Part shown: positions 28,890 through 39,380 of the stretch, piece by piece
Position numbering within the stretch: position 1 is the stretch's first letter
How the letters are laid out: every line of letters starts with the position of its first letter
Assembly: GCA_023248995.1 (NCBI GenBank)
Contig: JAHFDN010000001.1
Span: 186,001-250,000, forward strand
DNA length: 64,000 bases
Reading direction: 5' to 3'
DNA from: Candidatus Rokuibacteriota bacterium
GTDB lineage: Bacteria > Methylomirabilota > Methylomirabilia > Rokubacteriales > CSP1-6
Notes under the pieces: generated by a model
What the model was told of the DNA's origin: nothing
The model's database searches: none
What the model saw: the letters and a program-made list of their open reading frames with translations, nothing else
Made by a program: the position numbers and the translations under genes

Positions 28890-31334
28890 CTACAGGGACC
28901 GGGCGACCTCCTCCGTCGTGTAGGCCTCGATCACGTCGCCGACCTGGACCCCGCTGACGCCGTCCATCCCGATGCCGCACTCGAGCCCCTGGAGCACTTC
29001 CCGCACATCGTCCTTGAAGCGCCTGAGGGAGCCGATGGTGCCCTCCCCCACCAGGGTGCCGTCGCGCTTCACCCGCACCTTGGCGCTCCGCTGGATCTTC
29101 CCTTCCAGAACGTAGGAGCCGAGGATCGTCCCCACCTTGGAGATGGGAAAGAGCTGGCGGACCTGCGCCTTGCCCAGCGCCACCTCGCGGATCTCCGGCG
29201 CCAGCAGGCCGGAGAGCGCCGCCCGCACGTCGTTGATCGCTTCGTAGATGACGTTGTAGGTGCGGACGTCCACGCCCTCGGTCTGGGCCTGGCTCGCTGC
29301 CTTGGCCTCGGGCGGCACGTTGAAGCCGAGCACGATGGCGTTGGAGGCGGACGCCAGCATGACGTCGCTCTCCGTGATGGTGCCCACGGAGCCGTGAATC
29401 ACCTTGAGCTTGACCTCACCGGTCGAGAGTCCCTCGAGGGACTCGGTCAGCGCCTCCACCGAGCCGTGGACGTCGGCCTTCAGGATCAGTCGGAGTTCCT
29501 TGACCTCCCCAGACGCGATCTGCTGGTGGAGGTCCTCGAGCGTCACGCGGGTGGGGCCCTTGGCGCGCTGCCGCTCGCGATCCTGGCGCACCGTGGCGAT
29601 CTGGCGGGCCTTGCGCTCGTCGTCCACTGCCACCAGCGTGTCCCCCGCCTGGGGGACGCCCGAGAGCCCGAGGATCTCCACCGGGTCCGACGGGCCGCCG
29701 GTCTTCACCTTCCTGCCGCGGTCGCTGAACAGGGCGCGCACGCGGCCCGAGTGCTGGCCCACCACCACCGCGTCCCCTTCCTTCAACGTGCCCTGCTGGA
29801 TCAGCACCGTGGCCACCGGGCCCCGGCCTCGATCCAGGCGCCCCTCGATGATGACGCCCTTGGCGGCCCGGTTAGGGTTGGCCTTGAGCTCGAGGATTTC
29901 CGCCTGAAGCGCCGTCATCTCCAGGAGGTTGTCGATGCCACTGCCCTTTTTCGCAGACGTCTCGACGAAGATCGTCTGGCCCCCCCACTCCTCGGGCACG
30001 AGGCCCAGGTTGGACAGGTCGCGCTTCACCCGCTCGGGATCGGCCCCAGGCTTGTCGATCTTGTTGATCGCCACGATGATGGGCACGCTGGCCGCCTTGG
30101 CGTGGTTGATCGCCTCCACGGTCTGGGGCTTGACGCCGTCGTCGGCCGCCACGACCAGGATCACGATGTCGGTCGCCTGCGCCCCGCGCGCCCGCATGGC
30201 GGTGAACGCTTCGTGGCCCGGCGTGTCGAGAAACGTGACGTTGCCGTGGGAGGTCTCGACTTGGTACGCCCCGATGTGCTGGGTGATGCCGCCGAACTCC
30301 TTTTCCGCTACCTTGGTTCGCCGAATGACGTCCAGCAACGAGGTCTTCCCGTGATCCACGTGGCCCATCACCGTCACCACGGGCGAGCGGAGGCGGAGCT
30401 GCGATGGATCCACCTCTTCCTCCCTGAGCTCCTCCCCCTCGAGCGTCCGCACCTCGACGTCGCAGTGGAACTTGTCGGCGACCAGCTTGGCGGCGGTCGG
30501 GTCGAGGATCTCGTTGACGCTCGCCATGACTCCCATCTCGACGAGGGCCTTGATCACCTCTCCGGCCTTCCGCCGCATCGCGATCGCCAGCTCGCCGACC
30601 GTGACGGATTCTGGTAGCCGGATCAACTCGCGCTTGACCTCCGCGGGCGTGGGCACCTCCGCCGGAGGTAGAGCGGGTGCCACCGGCGGGGAAGGGGGTG
30701 GCGGAGCCAGAACCACGACCGCCGGGGGCTCCACGGGCTTGCGCGGCGGCGCCACCACCGCCGCCGGACGCGGAACCGCCGGTGGAGGCGGCGGCGTGGC
30801 GCGGACCGGTGGGCGAGCCACGGGGGCTCCAGCCACTTTGGGGGGCGGAGCCGGTGACGGGAGCGGCACAGCAGGGCGGATCGGCACCACCCTGGCGGCC
30901 TCCTGCGGCCGCGGAGGAGCGGGCTTCATGGCGGCAGGGACTTTGACCTCGACCTTGGGCGGGGCGGCTTTGATCTCGACCGGGCGCGGCGCGAGCGGCG
31001 GGGCAGGGGCGATCGCCATAGCTTTCACCTCGAGGAGGGGACCCGCCTTCTCTTTCTTACCGCCAGCGACCTTCCCGGCGCGAGCCTTCTCCGCGGCAGG
31101 CTTCTCTTTGGCCGCGGGCGCCTTGGGGGCAGCTTTGGCCTTCTTGGGTTTGGGCTCTTCGGGAACCTCGCGGCCGCGCCCCAACTTGACACGGAGCTCG
31201 TGGGCCGTGTCGGCGTCCAGGGGACTCTGGGTCCTAACATTCTTGCGCCCCATCGCTTCGAGGGCCACGATCAGATCCTTGCTGGTCACCCCGAGCTCCT
31301 TCGCCACATCAATCACCTTCAGCCGCGAAGCCAT
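28890..31334 (-). CDS. infB: Translation initiation factor IF-2
   Basis: 814 aa; [40 protein letters not shown]; long Pro/Ala/Lys linker. Confidence 0.99.
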   Translation of the reverse strand: MASRLKVIDVAKELGVTSKDLIVALEAMGRKNVRTQSPLDADTAHELRVKLGRGREVPEEPKPKKAKAAPKAPAAKEKPAAEKARAGKVAGGKKEKAGPLLEVKAMAIAPAPPLAPRPVEIKAAPPKVEVKVPAAMKPAPPRPQEAARVVPIRPAVPLPSPAPPPKVAGAPVARPPVRATPPPPPAVPRPAAVVAPPRKPVEPPAVVVLAPPPPSPPVAPALPPAEVPTPAEVKRELIRLPESVTVGELAIAMRRKAGEVIKALVEMGVMASVNEILDPTAAKLVADKFHCDVEVRTLEGEELREEEVDPSQLRLRSPVVTVMGHVDHGKTSLLDVIRRTKVAEKEFGGITQHIGAYQVETSHGNVTFLDTPGHEAFTAMRARGAQATDIVILVVAADDGVKPQTVEAINHAKAASVPIIVAINKIDKPGADPERVKRDLSNLGLVPEEWGGQTIFVETSAKKGSGIDNLLEMTALQAEILELKANPNRAAKGVIIEGRLDRGRGPVATVLIQQGTLKEGDAVVVGQHSGRVRALFSDRGRKVKTGGPSDPVEILGLSGVPQAGDTLVAVDDERKARQIATVRQDRERQRAKGPTRVTLEDLHQQIASGEVKELRLILKADVHGSVEALTESLEGLSTGEVKLKVIHGSVGTITESDVMLASASNAIVLGFNVPPEAKAASQAQTEGVDVRTYNVIYEAINDVRAALSGLLAPEIREVALGKAQVRQLFPISKVGTILGSYVLEGKIQRSAKVRVKRDGTLVGEGTIGSLRRFKDDVREVLQGLECGIGMDGVSGVQVGDVIEAYTTEEVARSL

Positions 31335-31341
31335 CGCCCCC

Positions 31342-31590
31342 TCACCTCCCCAGACTCATCAATTCGACCGACGCGAGAGCCTTCCCCCTGAACGCCCTCG
31401 CCAACCGTCCCCGTTTCAGGGCCTCCTCCACGCACTGACGCTCAGCGCAGACGTACGCGCCCCGCCCCGGCGCGGCGGCCGTCCGATCGACGACGACCAC
31501 GCCGTCGGGACCGCGGACGAGGCGGACCAACTGCGCCCGGGATCGCACCTGCCGGCATCCGATGCAGGTGCGCTGGGGCTCACGCCTCAC
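31342..31590 (-). CDS. ylxR: YlxR family RNA-binding protein
   Basis: [29 protein letters not shown]...GRGAYVC; GTG start just after nusA stop. Confidence 0.9.
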   Translation of the reverse strand: MRREPQRTCIGCRQVRSRAQLVRLVRGPDGVVVVDRTAAAPGRGAYVCAERQCVEEALKRGRLARAFRGKALASVELMSLGR

Positions 31591-32975
31591 GCGGGCGGCG
31601 CCGCCCTCTCGTCGGGCAGCACCCCGGCCTCCTGGCCCTCCGGCGGCGACGCGGCGAGCACGCCCTCGCCCGGCGTCGGGACAGACGGATGAGCGGCCAG
31701 CCACTCCTGGGCCGCCGCCAGGATCTTCTCCGCCTTCTTCTCCCCCACCCCCGGAACTTCCAGGAGCTGCGGCAGACCGGCCCTGACGATTCGGAGCGGC
31801 GAGAACAGCCCGTCCCTGACCAGCTTCTCGACGAGCTGCGGGCCGACCCCCGGGAACTCCTCGATAGCGGCCCGCCCCTGGGTCCGCTCCTCCTCCTGCC
31901 GCCGCCGCTCGTCCTCCAGCTCGGACTCGCTCTTGATGTCCACCCGCATGCCGGTCAGCTTGGCCGCCAGGCGGGCATTCTGGCCCTTTTTGCCGATCGC
32001 GAGCGAAAGCTGGTTGTCGGGCACCACGACGAGGACCGACCGCTCCATCGAGCCATCCTCGGCTCGACGGCCCTCATGAATGGTGACAGAGGCCACCTTG
32101 GCCGGCGACAGCGCGCGGGCCACGAACGTCGCTGGATCCGCCGCCCATTCGACGATGTCAATCTTTTCCCCGCGCAGTTCACGACTGATCACCTGGATGC
32201 GGGTCCCGCGCAGGCCCACGCACGCCCCGATCGGATCCACGCCCCGCTTCGTGGAGGCCACGGCCACCTTCGCCCGCTCGCCCGCCTCCCGCGCCGCTGC
32301 CCGGACCTGCACGATCCCTTCGGCGATCTCGGGGATCTCGGTTTCGAAGAGTCGCGCCAGGAAGCCCGGGTGGGTCCGGGACAGGGTGATCTGCGGCCCC
32401 TTGGCCGTCTTCTTCACTTCGAGGACGTACGCGCGGATCCGGTCCCCCGGATTCATCCGTTCGCCCAGAATCTGCTCACGCTCGGGCAGGAACCCCTCGG
32501 CCTTGCCGAGCTCCACGATCACGTTCCGCTTCTCGATCCGGTGGACGACGCCGCGGACGATCTGCCCTTCCTTGTGAATGAACTCGGAGTAGATGCCTTC
32601 GCGCTCGGCGTCGCGGACGCGCTGGAGAATGACCTGCTTGGCCGTCTGCGCCGCGATGCGCCCCAGCTCCCGCGGCACCAGCTCCTGCTCTACCTCGTCG
32701 TCCAGCTGGGCATCGGGCACGAGGGCGCGGGTCTCCTCGAGCGTCAGCTCGATCCTGGGATCGGTGACCTTAAGGACGACCCGCTTCCTGGCCCAGACCT
32801 TGAGCGTGCCGGTCTCGCGGTCCAGGTGCAGGCGCACGTTGTCGGCGGCGCCCATGTCGGTGGTCTTCTTGAAGGCCGACAGCAAGGCAGACTCCACCGC
32901 CTCGAAAAGGACCTCCTTGTCGATGCCCTTCTCGCGCGCGATCTGCTCGGTGACCAGTATCAGCTCTCGGTTCAT
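31587..32975 (-). CDS. nusA: Transcription termination/antitermination protein NusA
   Basis: 462 aa; S1/KH domains, [31 protein letters not shown]. Confidence 0.98.
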   Translation of the reverse strand: MNRELILVTEQIAREKGIDKEVLFEAVESALLSAFKKTTDMGAADNVRLHLDRETGTLKVWARKRVVLKVTDPRIELTLEETRALVPDAQLDDEVEQELVPRELGRIAAQTAKQVILQRVRDAEREGIYSEFIHKEGQIVRGVVHRIEKRNVIVELGKAEGFLPEREQILGERMNPGDRIRAYVLEVKKTAKGPQITLSRTHPGFLARLFETEIPEIAEGIVQVRAAAREAGERAKVAVASTKRGVDPIGACVGLRGTRIQVISRELRGEKIDIVEWAADPATFVARALSPAKVASVTIHEGRRAEDGSMERSVLVVVPDNQLSLAIGKKGQNARLAAKLTGMRVDIKSESELEDERRRQEEERTQGRAAIEEFPGVGPQLVEKLVRDGLFSPLRIVRAGLPQLLEVPGVGEKKAEKILAAAQEWLAAHPSVPTPGEGVLAASPPEGQEAGVLPDERAAPPA

Positions 32976-32987
32976 CGGCCTCGGTAC

Positions 32988-33506
32988 TCATTTCGAACGG
33001 GGAAAGTCCAGGTCCAGCCGCGCCTTCGTGACGCTCCTGCGCTCGAGCTCCTTTGACGCGCCGTCCACCGCCTGAAGCCTGAGGACTCGGTCGGTGACCT
33101 CCACGAGCCGCCCTGTAAGCTCCGTCGGGCCGTCGGGCGAGCCGGCGAACCAGCACCTGATATTCCTGCCCTGCGCCCAGCGCCACTCGCGCTCCGTCTT
33201 GAGCTCCCGGGTGAGGCCCGGCGAGGAGACCTCGAGATCATAGCGCTCCGGGATCAGGTCCGAGGCGTCCAGCACGTCCCCCACCTCGTGGCTGAACCCT
33301 TGACAGTCGGCGACGCCCACGCCGCCCGCCTTGTCCACGTAGAACCGGAGCACCCAGCGCCGCCCCTCCCGGCGCCACTGGAGATCCACCAGGAAGAGTC
33401 CGTGCGCCTCGAGCACCGGGGAGACAACCGCCTCGATCCTGGCCAGTCGTTCCGGAGCGTCCAAACCTCCCACCCCCGGGGCAAGAAAAAAGTGGGCAGC
33501 GCCCAC
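32988..33506 (-). CDS. rimP: Ribosome maturation factor RimP
   Basis: GLFLVDLQWRREGRRWVLRFYVDKAGGVGVADCQGFSHEVGDVLDASDLIPERYDLEVSSPGLTREL; start ambiguous (GTG 33506, GTG 33473 or TTG 33464). Confidence 0.95.
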   Translation of the reverse strand: MGAAHFFLAPGVGGLDAPERLARIEAVVSPVLEAHGLFLVDLQWRREGRRWVLRFYVDKAGGVGVADCQGFSHEVGDVLDASDLIPERYDLEVSSPGLTRELKTEREWRWAQGRNIRCWFAGSPDGPTELTGRLVEVTDRVLRLQAVDGASKELERRSVTKARLDLDFPRSK

Positions 33507-33511
33507 TTTTT
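33486..33511 (-). terminator. Strong hairpin with U-run (aaaaagtgggc-agc-gcccacttttt), intrinsic-terminator-like
   Basis: 11-bp perfect stem, 3-nt loop, T6 on minus strand; symmetrical A/T flanks. Confidence 0.8.
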
Positions 33512-33515
33512 CGGG

Positions 33516-33544
33516 AGTTTAGCACACCCCGTCTTCCCCGGCAA
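33516..33544 (-). promoter_or_regulatory. Predicted promoter of rimP-nusA-infB (TTGCCG-17-TAAACT, TGC extended -10)
   Basis: Hexamers read on minus strand within 20 nt of proS stop. Confidence 0.6.
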
Positions 33545-33563
33545 GGGGAAGTCGGACCACCCG

Positions 33564-35258
33564 TTATCCGGCGCTCAACTCCCGGGCCAGCTCCTTGACT
33601 GTGACCGTGACGTCTCGCCTCGGCACCCGGCGGTCGCGGCGGTCCTTGCGCGACCGGACTTCCACCGCCCCCTCCTTGATGAGGGCGTTGCCCACCGTGA
33701 TCCGGATGGGCAGGCCGATGAGGTCCGCGTCCTTGAACTTGACCCCCGGGCGCTCTTCGCGGTCGTCGAACAGCACCTCGAAGCCAGCGCCGAGCAGCTC
33801 CTGGTAGATCTCCTCGGCCGTTCGCCCCTGCTCCGGATCCTTGGTGTTCACCGCCAGGACGTGGACATGCAGGGGGGCAATGCTCCAGGGCCAGACGATT
33901 CCGTCGCCGTCGTGCCGCTGCTCCACGGCCGCCGCGGCGATCCGCGCCGGGCCGATCCCGTAGCTCCCCATCACGATGGGCCGCTCCTGGCCGCCCTCGT
34001 CCAGAACGAGGGCTCCCAGCGAAACGGAATACTTGGTCCCCAGCTTGAAGATGTTCCCGACCTCGATGACCCGCTCCACCGTGAGGGGGGCCCCGCACTG
34101 CCCGCACCCTTCGCCTGTCTGGGTCACGTGCAGGTCGGCGAACCGGCAGGAGAACTCCCGGCCCGGCCGAACCCCCCTCAGATGGAAACCCTCCTTGTTG
34201 CCGCCGACGACGTAGAGCCCGTCCCGCAGCGACTCGTCGGCGACGATGGGAACCCGGGCACCCACCGGGCCCACCGACCCGACAGGCGCGCCCAGCGCCG
34301 CCTTGACCTCGTCTGGATGGGCGGGGCGGAACTCTCCCACCACCCGCGCGAGCTTCTTGTCGTGGAGCGTCTGATCGCCCCGCACCAGGACGAGCACCGG
34401 CCCGGTCTTGGCGACGTAGAGCAGAGACTTGATCGCGAGGCTGGGCGCGATCCCCAGGAGAGTCGCCACCTCGGCAATGGTGCGGGCGTTGGGCGTGGGG
34501 ACTTCCTCCAGCTTCCAATCGGGAAACTCCGGCGGGGGCGGCACGCCGCGGGCCAGCTCGACGTTGGCCGCGTAGGCGCAGCGCTCGCAGATGGCCACCT
34601 CGTCCTCCCCCGAGGGGCTCGGAGCCATGAACTCGTGGGAGCCCGAGCCGCCCATCATCCCGGGGTCCGACTCGACCACGTAATACCGGAGGCCGCACCG
34701 GTCGAAGATTCGGCAGTACGCCTCCCGGTGCGCGTCGTAGGCCTTGGCCAGCCCCGCCTCGTCCAGATCCAGTGTGTAGGAGTCCTTCATGAGGAACTCT
34801 CGCGTCCGGAGGACGCCGGAGCGTGGGCGGGCCTCGTCGCGCTCCTTGGTCTGAATCTGGTACCAGACCTGAGGCAGGTCGCGGTAGGAGCGGAGCTCCT
34901 TGGAGGCGATCCACGCGACGACCTCCTCGTGGGTCATGCCGAGGCACATGTCGCGCGCGTTCCTGTCCTTGAGCCTGAACATCTCGTCGCCGATCGCCTG
35001 CCAGCGCCCCGACTGCTGCCAGATCTCGGCCGGATGGAGCACGGGCAGGGTGACCTCCTGACCGCCGATCCGGTTCATCTCCTCCCGGAGGATGCCGTTG
35101 ATCTTGTCCAAGACGCGCTGGCCCAGGGGCAGGTAGACGTAGATGCCGGCGGCCAGCTGGCGCACCAGCCCGGCCCTGACCATGAGCTTGTGGCTCACGG
35201 CTAGGGCGTCGGCAGGGTCCTCCCGGAGGGTCGGGACGAGCGACCGGGTCCAGCGCAC
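33564..35258 (-). CDS. proS: Prolyl-tRNA synthetase
   Basis: WTRSLVPTLREDPADALAVSHKLMVRAGLVRQLAAGIYVYLPLG; GTG 35258 after upstream stop; track start 35408 over-extended. Confidence 0.97.
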   Translation of the reverse strand: MRWTRSLVPTLREDPADALAVSHKLMVRAGLVRQLAAGIYVYLPLGQRVLDKINGILREEMNRIGGQEVTLPVLHPAEIWQQSGRWQAIGDEMFRLKDRNARDMCLGMTHEEVVAWIASKELRSYRDLPQVWYQIQTKERDEARPRSGVLRTREFLMKDSYTLDLDEAGLAKAYDAHREAYCRIFDRCGLRYYVVESDPGMMGGSGSHEFMAPSPSGEDEVAICERCAYAANVELARGVPPPPEFPDWKLEEVPTPNARTIAEVATLLGIAPSLAIKSLLYVAKTGPVLVLVRGDQTLHDKKLARVVGEFRPAHPDEVKAALGAPVGSVGPVGARVPIVADESLRDGLYVVGGNKEGFHLRGVRPGREFSCRFADLHVTQTGEGCGQCGAPLTVERVIEVGNIFKLGTKYSVSLGALVLDEGGQERPIVMGSYGIGPARIAAAAVEQRHDGDGIVWPWSIAPLHVHVLAVNTKDPEQGRTAEEIYQELLGAGFEVLFDDREERPGVKFKDADLIGLPIRITVGNALIKEGAVEVRSRKDRRDRRVPRRDVTVTVKELARELSAG

Positions 35259-35262
35259 TCGG

Positions 35263-35604
35263 CTACGCCTTCTTGTCGGCCTTGATGATCTTGTTGGGGC
35301 CGGGGACCCCGGGGGCGTAAAGGAGCCGCCTGACCGGCGCCCCGCCCAGGAGGTGGGCTTCAAGGATTTCCTGAAGGTCAGACTCCTGGACTCCGCCGTA
35401 CCAAACATTTTCCGGGTAGACGACCATCATAGGGCCGTTGCCACACTGGGAAAAGCAGCCGGCCTTGTTGATCCTGATCTCCCGGTGTCTACCGGCCTGG
35501 GCTACCCCGGCGCGTAGGATCTTCACGTACTTCTCCGTGTCGCCCTGGGTCGGGCAGGTGTCCCCGCCGGTGCACACGAACACGTGGAGCTGATACTGCG
35601 CCAT
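35263..35604 (-). CDS. Thioredoxin-like (2Fe-2S) ferredoxin domain protein
   Basis: MAQYQLHVFVCTGGDTCPTQGDTEKYVKILRAGVAQAGRHREIRINKAGCFSQCGNGPMMVVYPENVWYGGV. Confidence 0.92.
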   Translation of the reverse strand: MAQYQLHVFVCTGGDTCPTQGDTEKYVKILRAGVAQAGRHREIRINKAGCFSQCGNGPMMVVYPENVWYGGVQESDLQEILEAHLLGGAPVRRLLYAPGVPGPNKIIKADKKA

Positions 35605-35688
35605 GTCCCCGGAGCGGGGCGCGAGCCCCCCTCCGGCATCTCCCCCCGAGACCAAGTTGCACCGGCCAAGCCGGCGCTCGAACACCCC

Positions 35689-36783
35689 TTAATCGTCGAC
35701 GTTGACGGCCCCGGACGTCTTCTTTTCGGCGATGAAGCGCTCGACCTCCTCCCAAAGCGCATCAATGATCTGCGACTCGGGCACCTTGCGCACGACCTCG
35801 CCCTTGCGGAAGATGAGGCCGATCCCCTTGCCGCCTGCCACGCCGATGTCGGCCGCCCGCGCCTCGCCGGGGCCGTTGACCTCGCACCCCATGACGGCGA
35901 CGTGAACCTCCTCCGTCACGCCCTTCAAGCGCTCCTCGGCAGCCTTGGCCAGCTCGATCAGATCCACATCAGCCCTGCCGCAGGAGGGACAGGCGACGAA
36001 CGTCAGCCCCTGTTTACGGAGCCCGAGCGCCTTGAGAATCTCGATCCCCACCCGGACCTCCTCCACGGGGTCCGCCGCCAGGGACACGCGGATCGTGTCG
36101 CCAATCCCCTCGGCGAGGAGGGTCCCGAGCCCGACCGCGGATTTGATCGTCCCCGCCGTCGGCGTCCCGGCCTCGGTGACCCCGAGGTGGAAGGGGTATT
36201 CGACCTGGTCCGCCAGCATCCGATAGGCCTCGATCATCATGGCCGGATCGGAGGCTTTCAGCGAGATCTTCATCTCCGGGTAGCCGCAGTCCTCAAGGAT
36301 CCGGATGTGCCGCTGGGCGGATTCCACCATGCCTTGGGCCGTGGGGCCGTTGTGTTTGGCGAGGAGGTCTTTCTCCAGAGACCCGGCGTTGACCCCGATC
36401 CTGATGGGAATGCGCCGCTCCTGCGCCAGCTTCACCACTGCCGTCACGAACGGCTTGCCGCCGATGTTGCCAGGGTTGAGGCGGAGCCCGTCCACGCCCT
36501 GGTCCAGCGCCATCAGCGCCAGCTTGTAATTGAAGTGAATGTCGGCCACCAGCGGGATGCGGATCTGCTTCTTGATCTCCCCGAGCTTCTCGGCCGCTTC
36601 TTTGACCGGCACGGCCAAGCGGACGATGTCACAGCCGGCAGCCTCGAGCGCCCAGATTTGGAGGAGTGTGGCCTCCACGTCGCGCGTGTCAGTCTTGGTC
36701 ATCGACTGGACGGTGATCGGCGCGTTGCCGCCGACCTTGACGGGGCCCAACTGGATCTGTGTCGTCTTCCGCCGTGCCGTCAT
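35689..36783 (-). CDS. ispG: 4-hydroxy-3-methylbut-2-en-1-yl diphosphate synthase
   Basis: 364 aa; VGGNAPITVQSMTKTDTRDVEATLLQI...CPSCGRADVDL...VMGCEVNGPGEA. Confidence 0.98.
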   Translation of the reverse strand: MTARRKTTQIQLGPVKVGGNAPITVQSMTKTDTRDVEATLLQIWALEAAGCDIVRLAVPVKEAAEKLGEIKKQIRIPLVADIHFNYKLALMALDQGVDGLRLNPGNIGGKPFVTAVVKLAQERRIPIRIGVNAGSLEKDLLAKHNGPTAQGMVESAQRHIRILEDCGYPEMKISLKASDPAMMIEAYRMLADQVEYPFHLGVTEAGTPTAGTIKSAVGLGTLLAEGIGDTIRVSLAADPVEEVRVGIEILKALGLRKQGLTFVACPSCGRADVDLIELAKAAEERLKGVTEEVHVAVMGCEVNGPGEARAADIGVAGGKGIGLIFRKGEVVRKVPESQIIDALWEEVERFIAEKKTSGAVNVDD

Positions 36784-36811
36784 CTGATTCGCTCCCGTCT
36801 CCGGCCCGGTT

Positions 36812-38173
36812 TCATTTCAGGAAGTGGAAGAAGTCTAGCCGGGTCAAGTCATTGTATACGGCGAAGACCATCAGAAGCATCAACAGGAAGAGCCCGACCT
36901 GCTGGGCCACTTCGCGCTTTCTGAGCGACAGGGGCCGGCCCTGGATAGCCTCGATGACGAAGAAGAAAAGGTGCCCACCATCCAGCATCGGCACCGGGAG
37001 CAGGTTCAAAAGGGCCAGGTTGACGCTGATGACGGCGGTGAAGAACGCGAGGCTCGTGACCCCCTGTTTGGCCTGCTCCCCGGCCACCAGAGCGATCTGG
37101 ATCGGCCCGCCGATGGTCGAGGCCGGCAGCTGGCGCGTGACGAGCTTCCAGAGCCCCACCGCGGTCAGGCCGGTGAAATCCCAGGTCCGGACGAGCCCCT
37201 GCCACGCCGCGCGCGGGGGATTCAGGCGAACGTAGGACACGGCGGCGGCCGGGGCGATCCCGATGCGCCCGACTTCCTGCTCCTCGCCCGAGGAGGGGTC
37301 CCGGTCCTTCACCGCCTGCGGCACGAGAGTCACGGTCAGCCGCTGGCCCTCCCGCTGGAGCGTCAATTCCGTCGGCCTCCCCGGCCGCTTTTGAATCGCC
37401 TCCGCCAGCTCGTCCCAGGACAGAACCACGGCCCCCTCCAGGGCCACGACCGTATCACCCGACTTGAGGCCGGCCTTGGCGGCCGGATATCCCCTCAGCA
37501 CCTCGCCGATCGTAGGCGGGGCGAACGGCCGGGCCCCGAGGTCCCACGCCTCCTTTTCGTCGCCGAAGACGTCTCGCACCTTGATTCGCGCGGGGGTCAG
37601 CGCCGTGCGCTGCTCGTGGCCGCCGCGCACGTAGGTGATCTGCCGGGTCTCGCCCCCGGCCGCCTGAATCAGGTCGAACAGGTCCTCCCAAGTCGCCACC
37701 GACGCGCCGTCCACGGCCGTGATCCGGTCTCCCGTGCGAAGTCCGGCCCGCGCGGCGGGGCCGCCCTCCTTGATGCGGCCGAGCGCTGACGGCAGCACCG
37801 GGCGCCCGACGATCATGAACACGGAGGCGAAGATGGCCGCAGCCAGGACGAAGTTCATCCCCGGACCGGCGAACACGATGGCAAACCGTGCCGGGAGGGG
37901 CTTGAGGGCGAACGACTTCGCCGGGTCCACCGTCCCGCTCCCCCCGCCTTCCACGGAACTCTCCTCCCCCATCATCTTGACGTAGCCGCCCATGGGGATG
38001 GCGGAGAGACAGTACTCGGTTTCCTTTCCCCGCCAGCGCAGCAGCACCGGGCCGAAGCCGATCGAGAAGCGCTCGACGCCGACGCCCGTCCACCGCGCCA
38101 CGACGAAGTGGCCGAGCTCGTGGATGAGGATCAGGACGCCGATCACGACGACAAACGACACCACAGTGGTCAC
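36812..38173 (-). CDS. rseP: RIP metalloprotease RseP (site-2 protease, two PDZ domains)
   Basis: IHELGHFVVARWTGVGVERFSIGFGP; GMNFVLAA; LLPVPMLDGGHLFF. Confidence 0.97.
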   Translation of the reverse strand: MTTVVSFVVVIGVLILIHELGHFVVARWTGVGVERFSIGFGPVLLRWRGKETEYCLSAIPMGGYVKMMGEESSVEGGGSGTVDPAKSFALKPLPARFAIVFAGPGMNFVLAAAIFASVFMIVGRPVLPSALGRIKEGGPAARAGLRTGDRITAVDGASVATWEDLFDLIQAAGGETRQITYVRGGHEQRTALTPARIKVRDVFGDEKEAWDLGARPFAPPTIGEVLRGYPAAKAGLKSGDTVVALEGAVVLSWDELAEAIQKRPGRPTELTLQREGQRLTVTLVPQAVKDRDPSSGEEQEVGRIGIAPAAAVSYVRLNPPRAAWQGLVRTWDFTGLTAVGLWKLVTRQLPASTIGGPIQIALVAGEQAKQGVTSLAFFTAVISVNLALLNLLPVPMLDGGHLFFFVIEAIQGRPLSLRKREVAQQVGLFLLMLLMVFAVYNDLTRLDFFHFLK

Positions 38174-38191
38174 GGAACGATCTCTCCCCCC

Positions 38192-39373
38192 TCAGCTCGC
38201 GCCGGTGGCCACAAACGCGCCCAGACGCAGAATCTCCCCCGCCACGCGCCGGGCCTCCTGGTCCACGGCCACGCACGCCTCGAGCGTGGACAGCTCCCGC
38301 GCCGGGACCCGATCCAGCGCCTCGGCGATCAGTTCGGGGATCTGCGTGAAGCGGAGATGGCCATCGAGAAACGCCGCGACCGCGACCTCGTTGGCCGCGT
38401 TGAGCACGACGGGCGCCGACCCGCCCCGGGCGAGCGCCTGCCGCGCGAGCGTGAGGCAGGGAAACTTCTCCACGTCCGCTTCGTGGAACGTGAGCTGTCC
38501 CACCTCCGTCAGGCTCAGCGCGGGAGCCGGACAGGGGCGCCGCTCCGGATAGGTCAGCGCGTAGAGAATCGGGATCCCCATGTCGGCCACGCCGAGCTGG
38601 GCGATCACCGAGCCGTCCACGTACTCCACCATGGAATGCACGATGGATTGCGGGTGGACCACCACCGCGATCTGCTCCGGAGCCAGGTCGAAGAGCCAGC
38701 GCGCCTCGATGATCTCGAGCCCCTTGTTCATGAGCGTCGCCGAATCCGTGGTGATCTTCGCCCCCATCTTCCACGTTGGGTGCCTGAGGGCGTCGGCCAC
38801 GGTCACGTGCGCGAGCGCCTCCCTGGACAGCTGACGGAACGGCCCACCCGACGCGGTGAGAATGACGCGGCGGACGTCCGATCGCTTGTGCCCCTGGAGG
38901 CACTGGAAGATGGCGCTGTGCTCCGAATCCACCGGAAGGAGGGAGACCTTGTGGGCGCGAGCGGCGGAGGTCATCAGGCTCCCGGCCATCACGAGCGTCT
39001 CTTTGTTCGCCAGCGCGATGTTCTTCCCGGCCCGGATCGCGGCCATGGTCGGCAGCAGCCCCGCGCCTCCCACGAGAGCCGAGACCACGATGTCGGCCTG
39101 TGTCTCGGCCGCCAGCGTCACGAGCCCCTCCGGACCGCGCAAGAGCTCCGGCCGCGGATGCGGCAGAATGCGGGCCAGCTCGTCCGCCGCCGCGGGATCC
39201 AACACCGCCACGGCTTTCGGCCGGTGGCGCTGGCACAGCTCCGCCAGGAGCGCCACGTTGGAGCCCCGCGCCGCCAGTCCCTCGACGCCGAGCGCGTCCG
39301 GAAAGGCGGAGACCAGCTCCAGCGTTCTCCTGCCCACCGAGCCCGTCGCGCCGAGCAGCGTGATTCGTTTCAT
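38192..39373 (-). CDS. dxr: 1-deoxy-D-xylulose 5-phosphate reductoisomerase
   Basis: LLGATGSVGRRTLELVSAFPD...LLPVDSEHSAIFQCLQG. Confidence 0.98.
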   Translation of the reverse strand: MKRITLLGATGSVGRRTLELVSAFPDALGVEGLAARGSNVALLAELCQRHRPKAVAVLDPAAADELARILPHPRPELLRGPEGLVTLAAETQADIVVSALVGGAGLLPTMAAIRAGKNIALANKETLVMAGSLMTSAARAHKVSLLPVDSEHSAIFQCLQGHKRSDVRRVILTASGGPFRQLSREALAHVTVADALRHPTWKMGAKITTDSATLMNKGLEIIEARWLFDLAPEQIAVVVHPQSIVHSMVEYVDGSVIAQLGVADMGIPILYALTYPERRPCPAPALSLTEVGQLTFHEADVEKFPCLTLARQALARGGSAPVVLNAANEVAVAAFLDGHLRFTQIPELIAEALDRVPARELSTLEACVAVDQEARRVAGEILRLGAFVATGAS

Positions 39374-39380
39374 GGCGGCG

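Noticed and set aside
39100-39363. Pro/Arg-rich plus-strand ORF opposite dxr
   Set aside because: Antisense low-complexity artefact within a well-conserved dxr.
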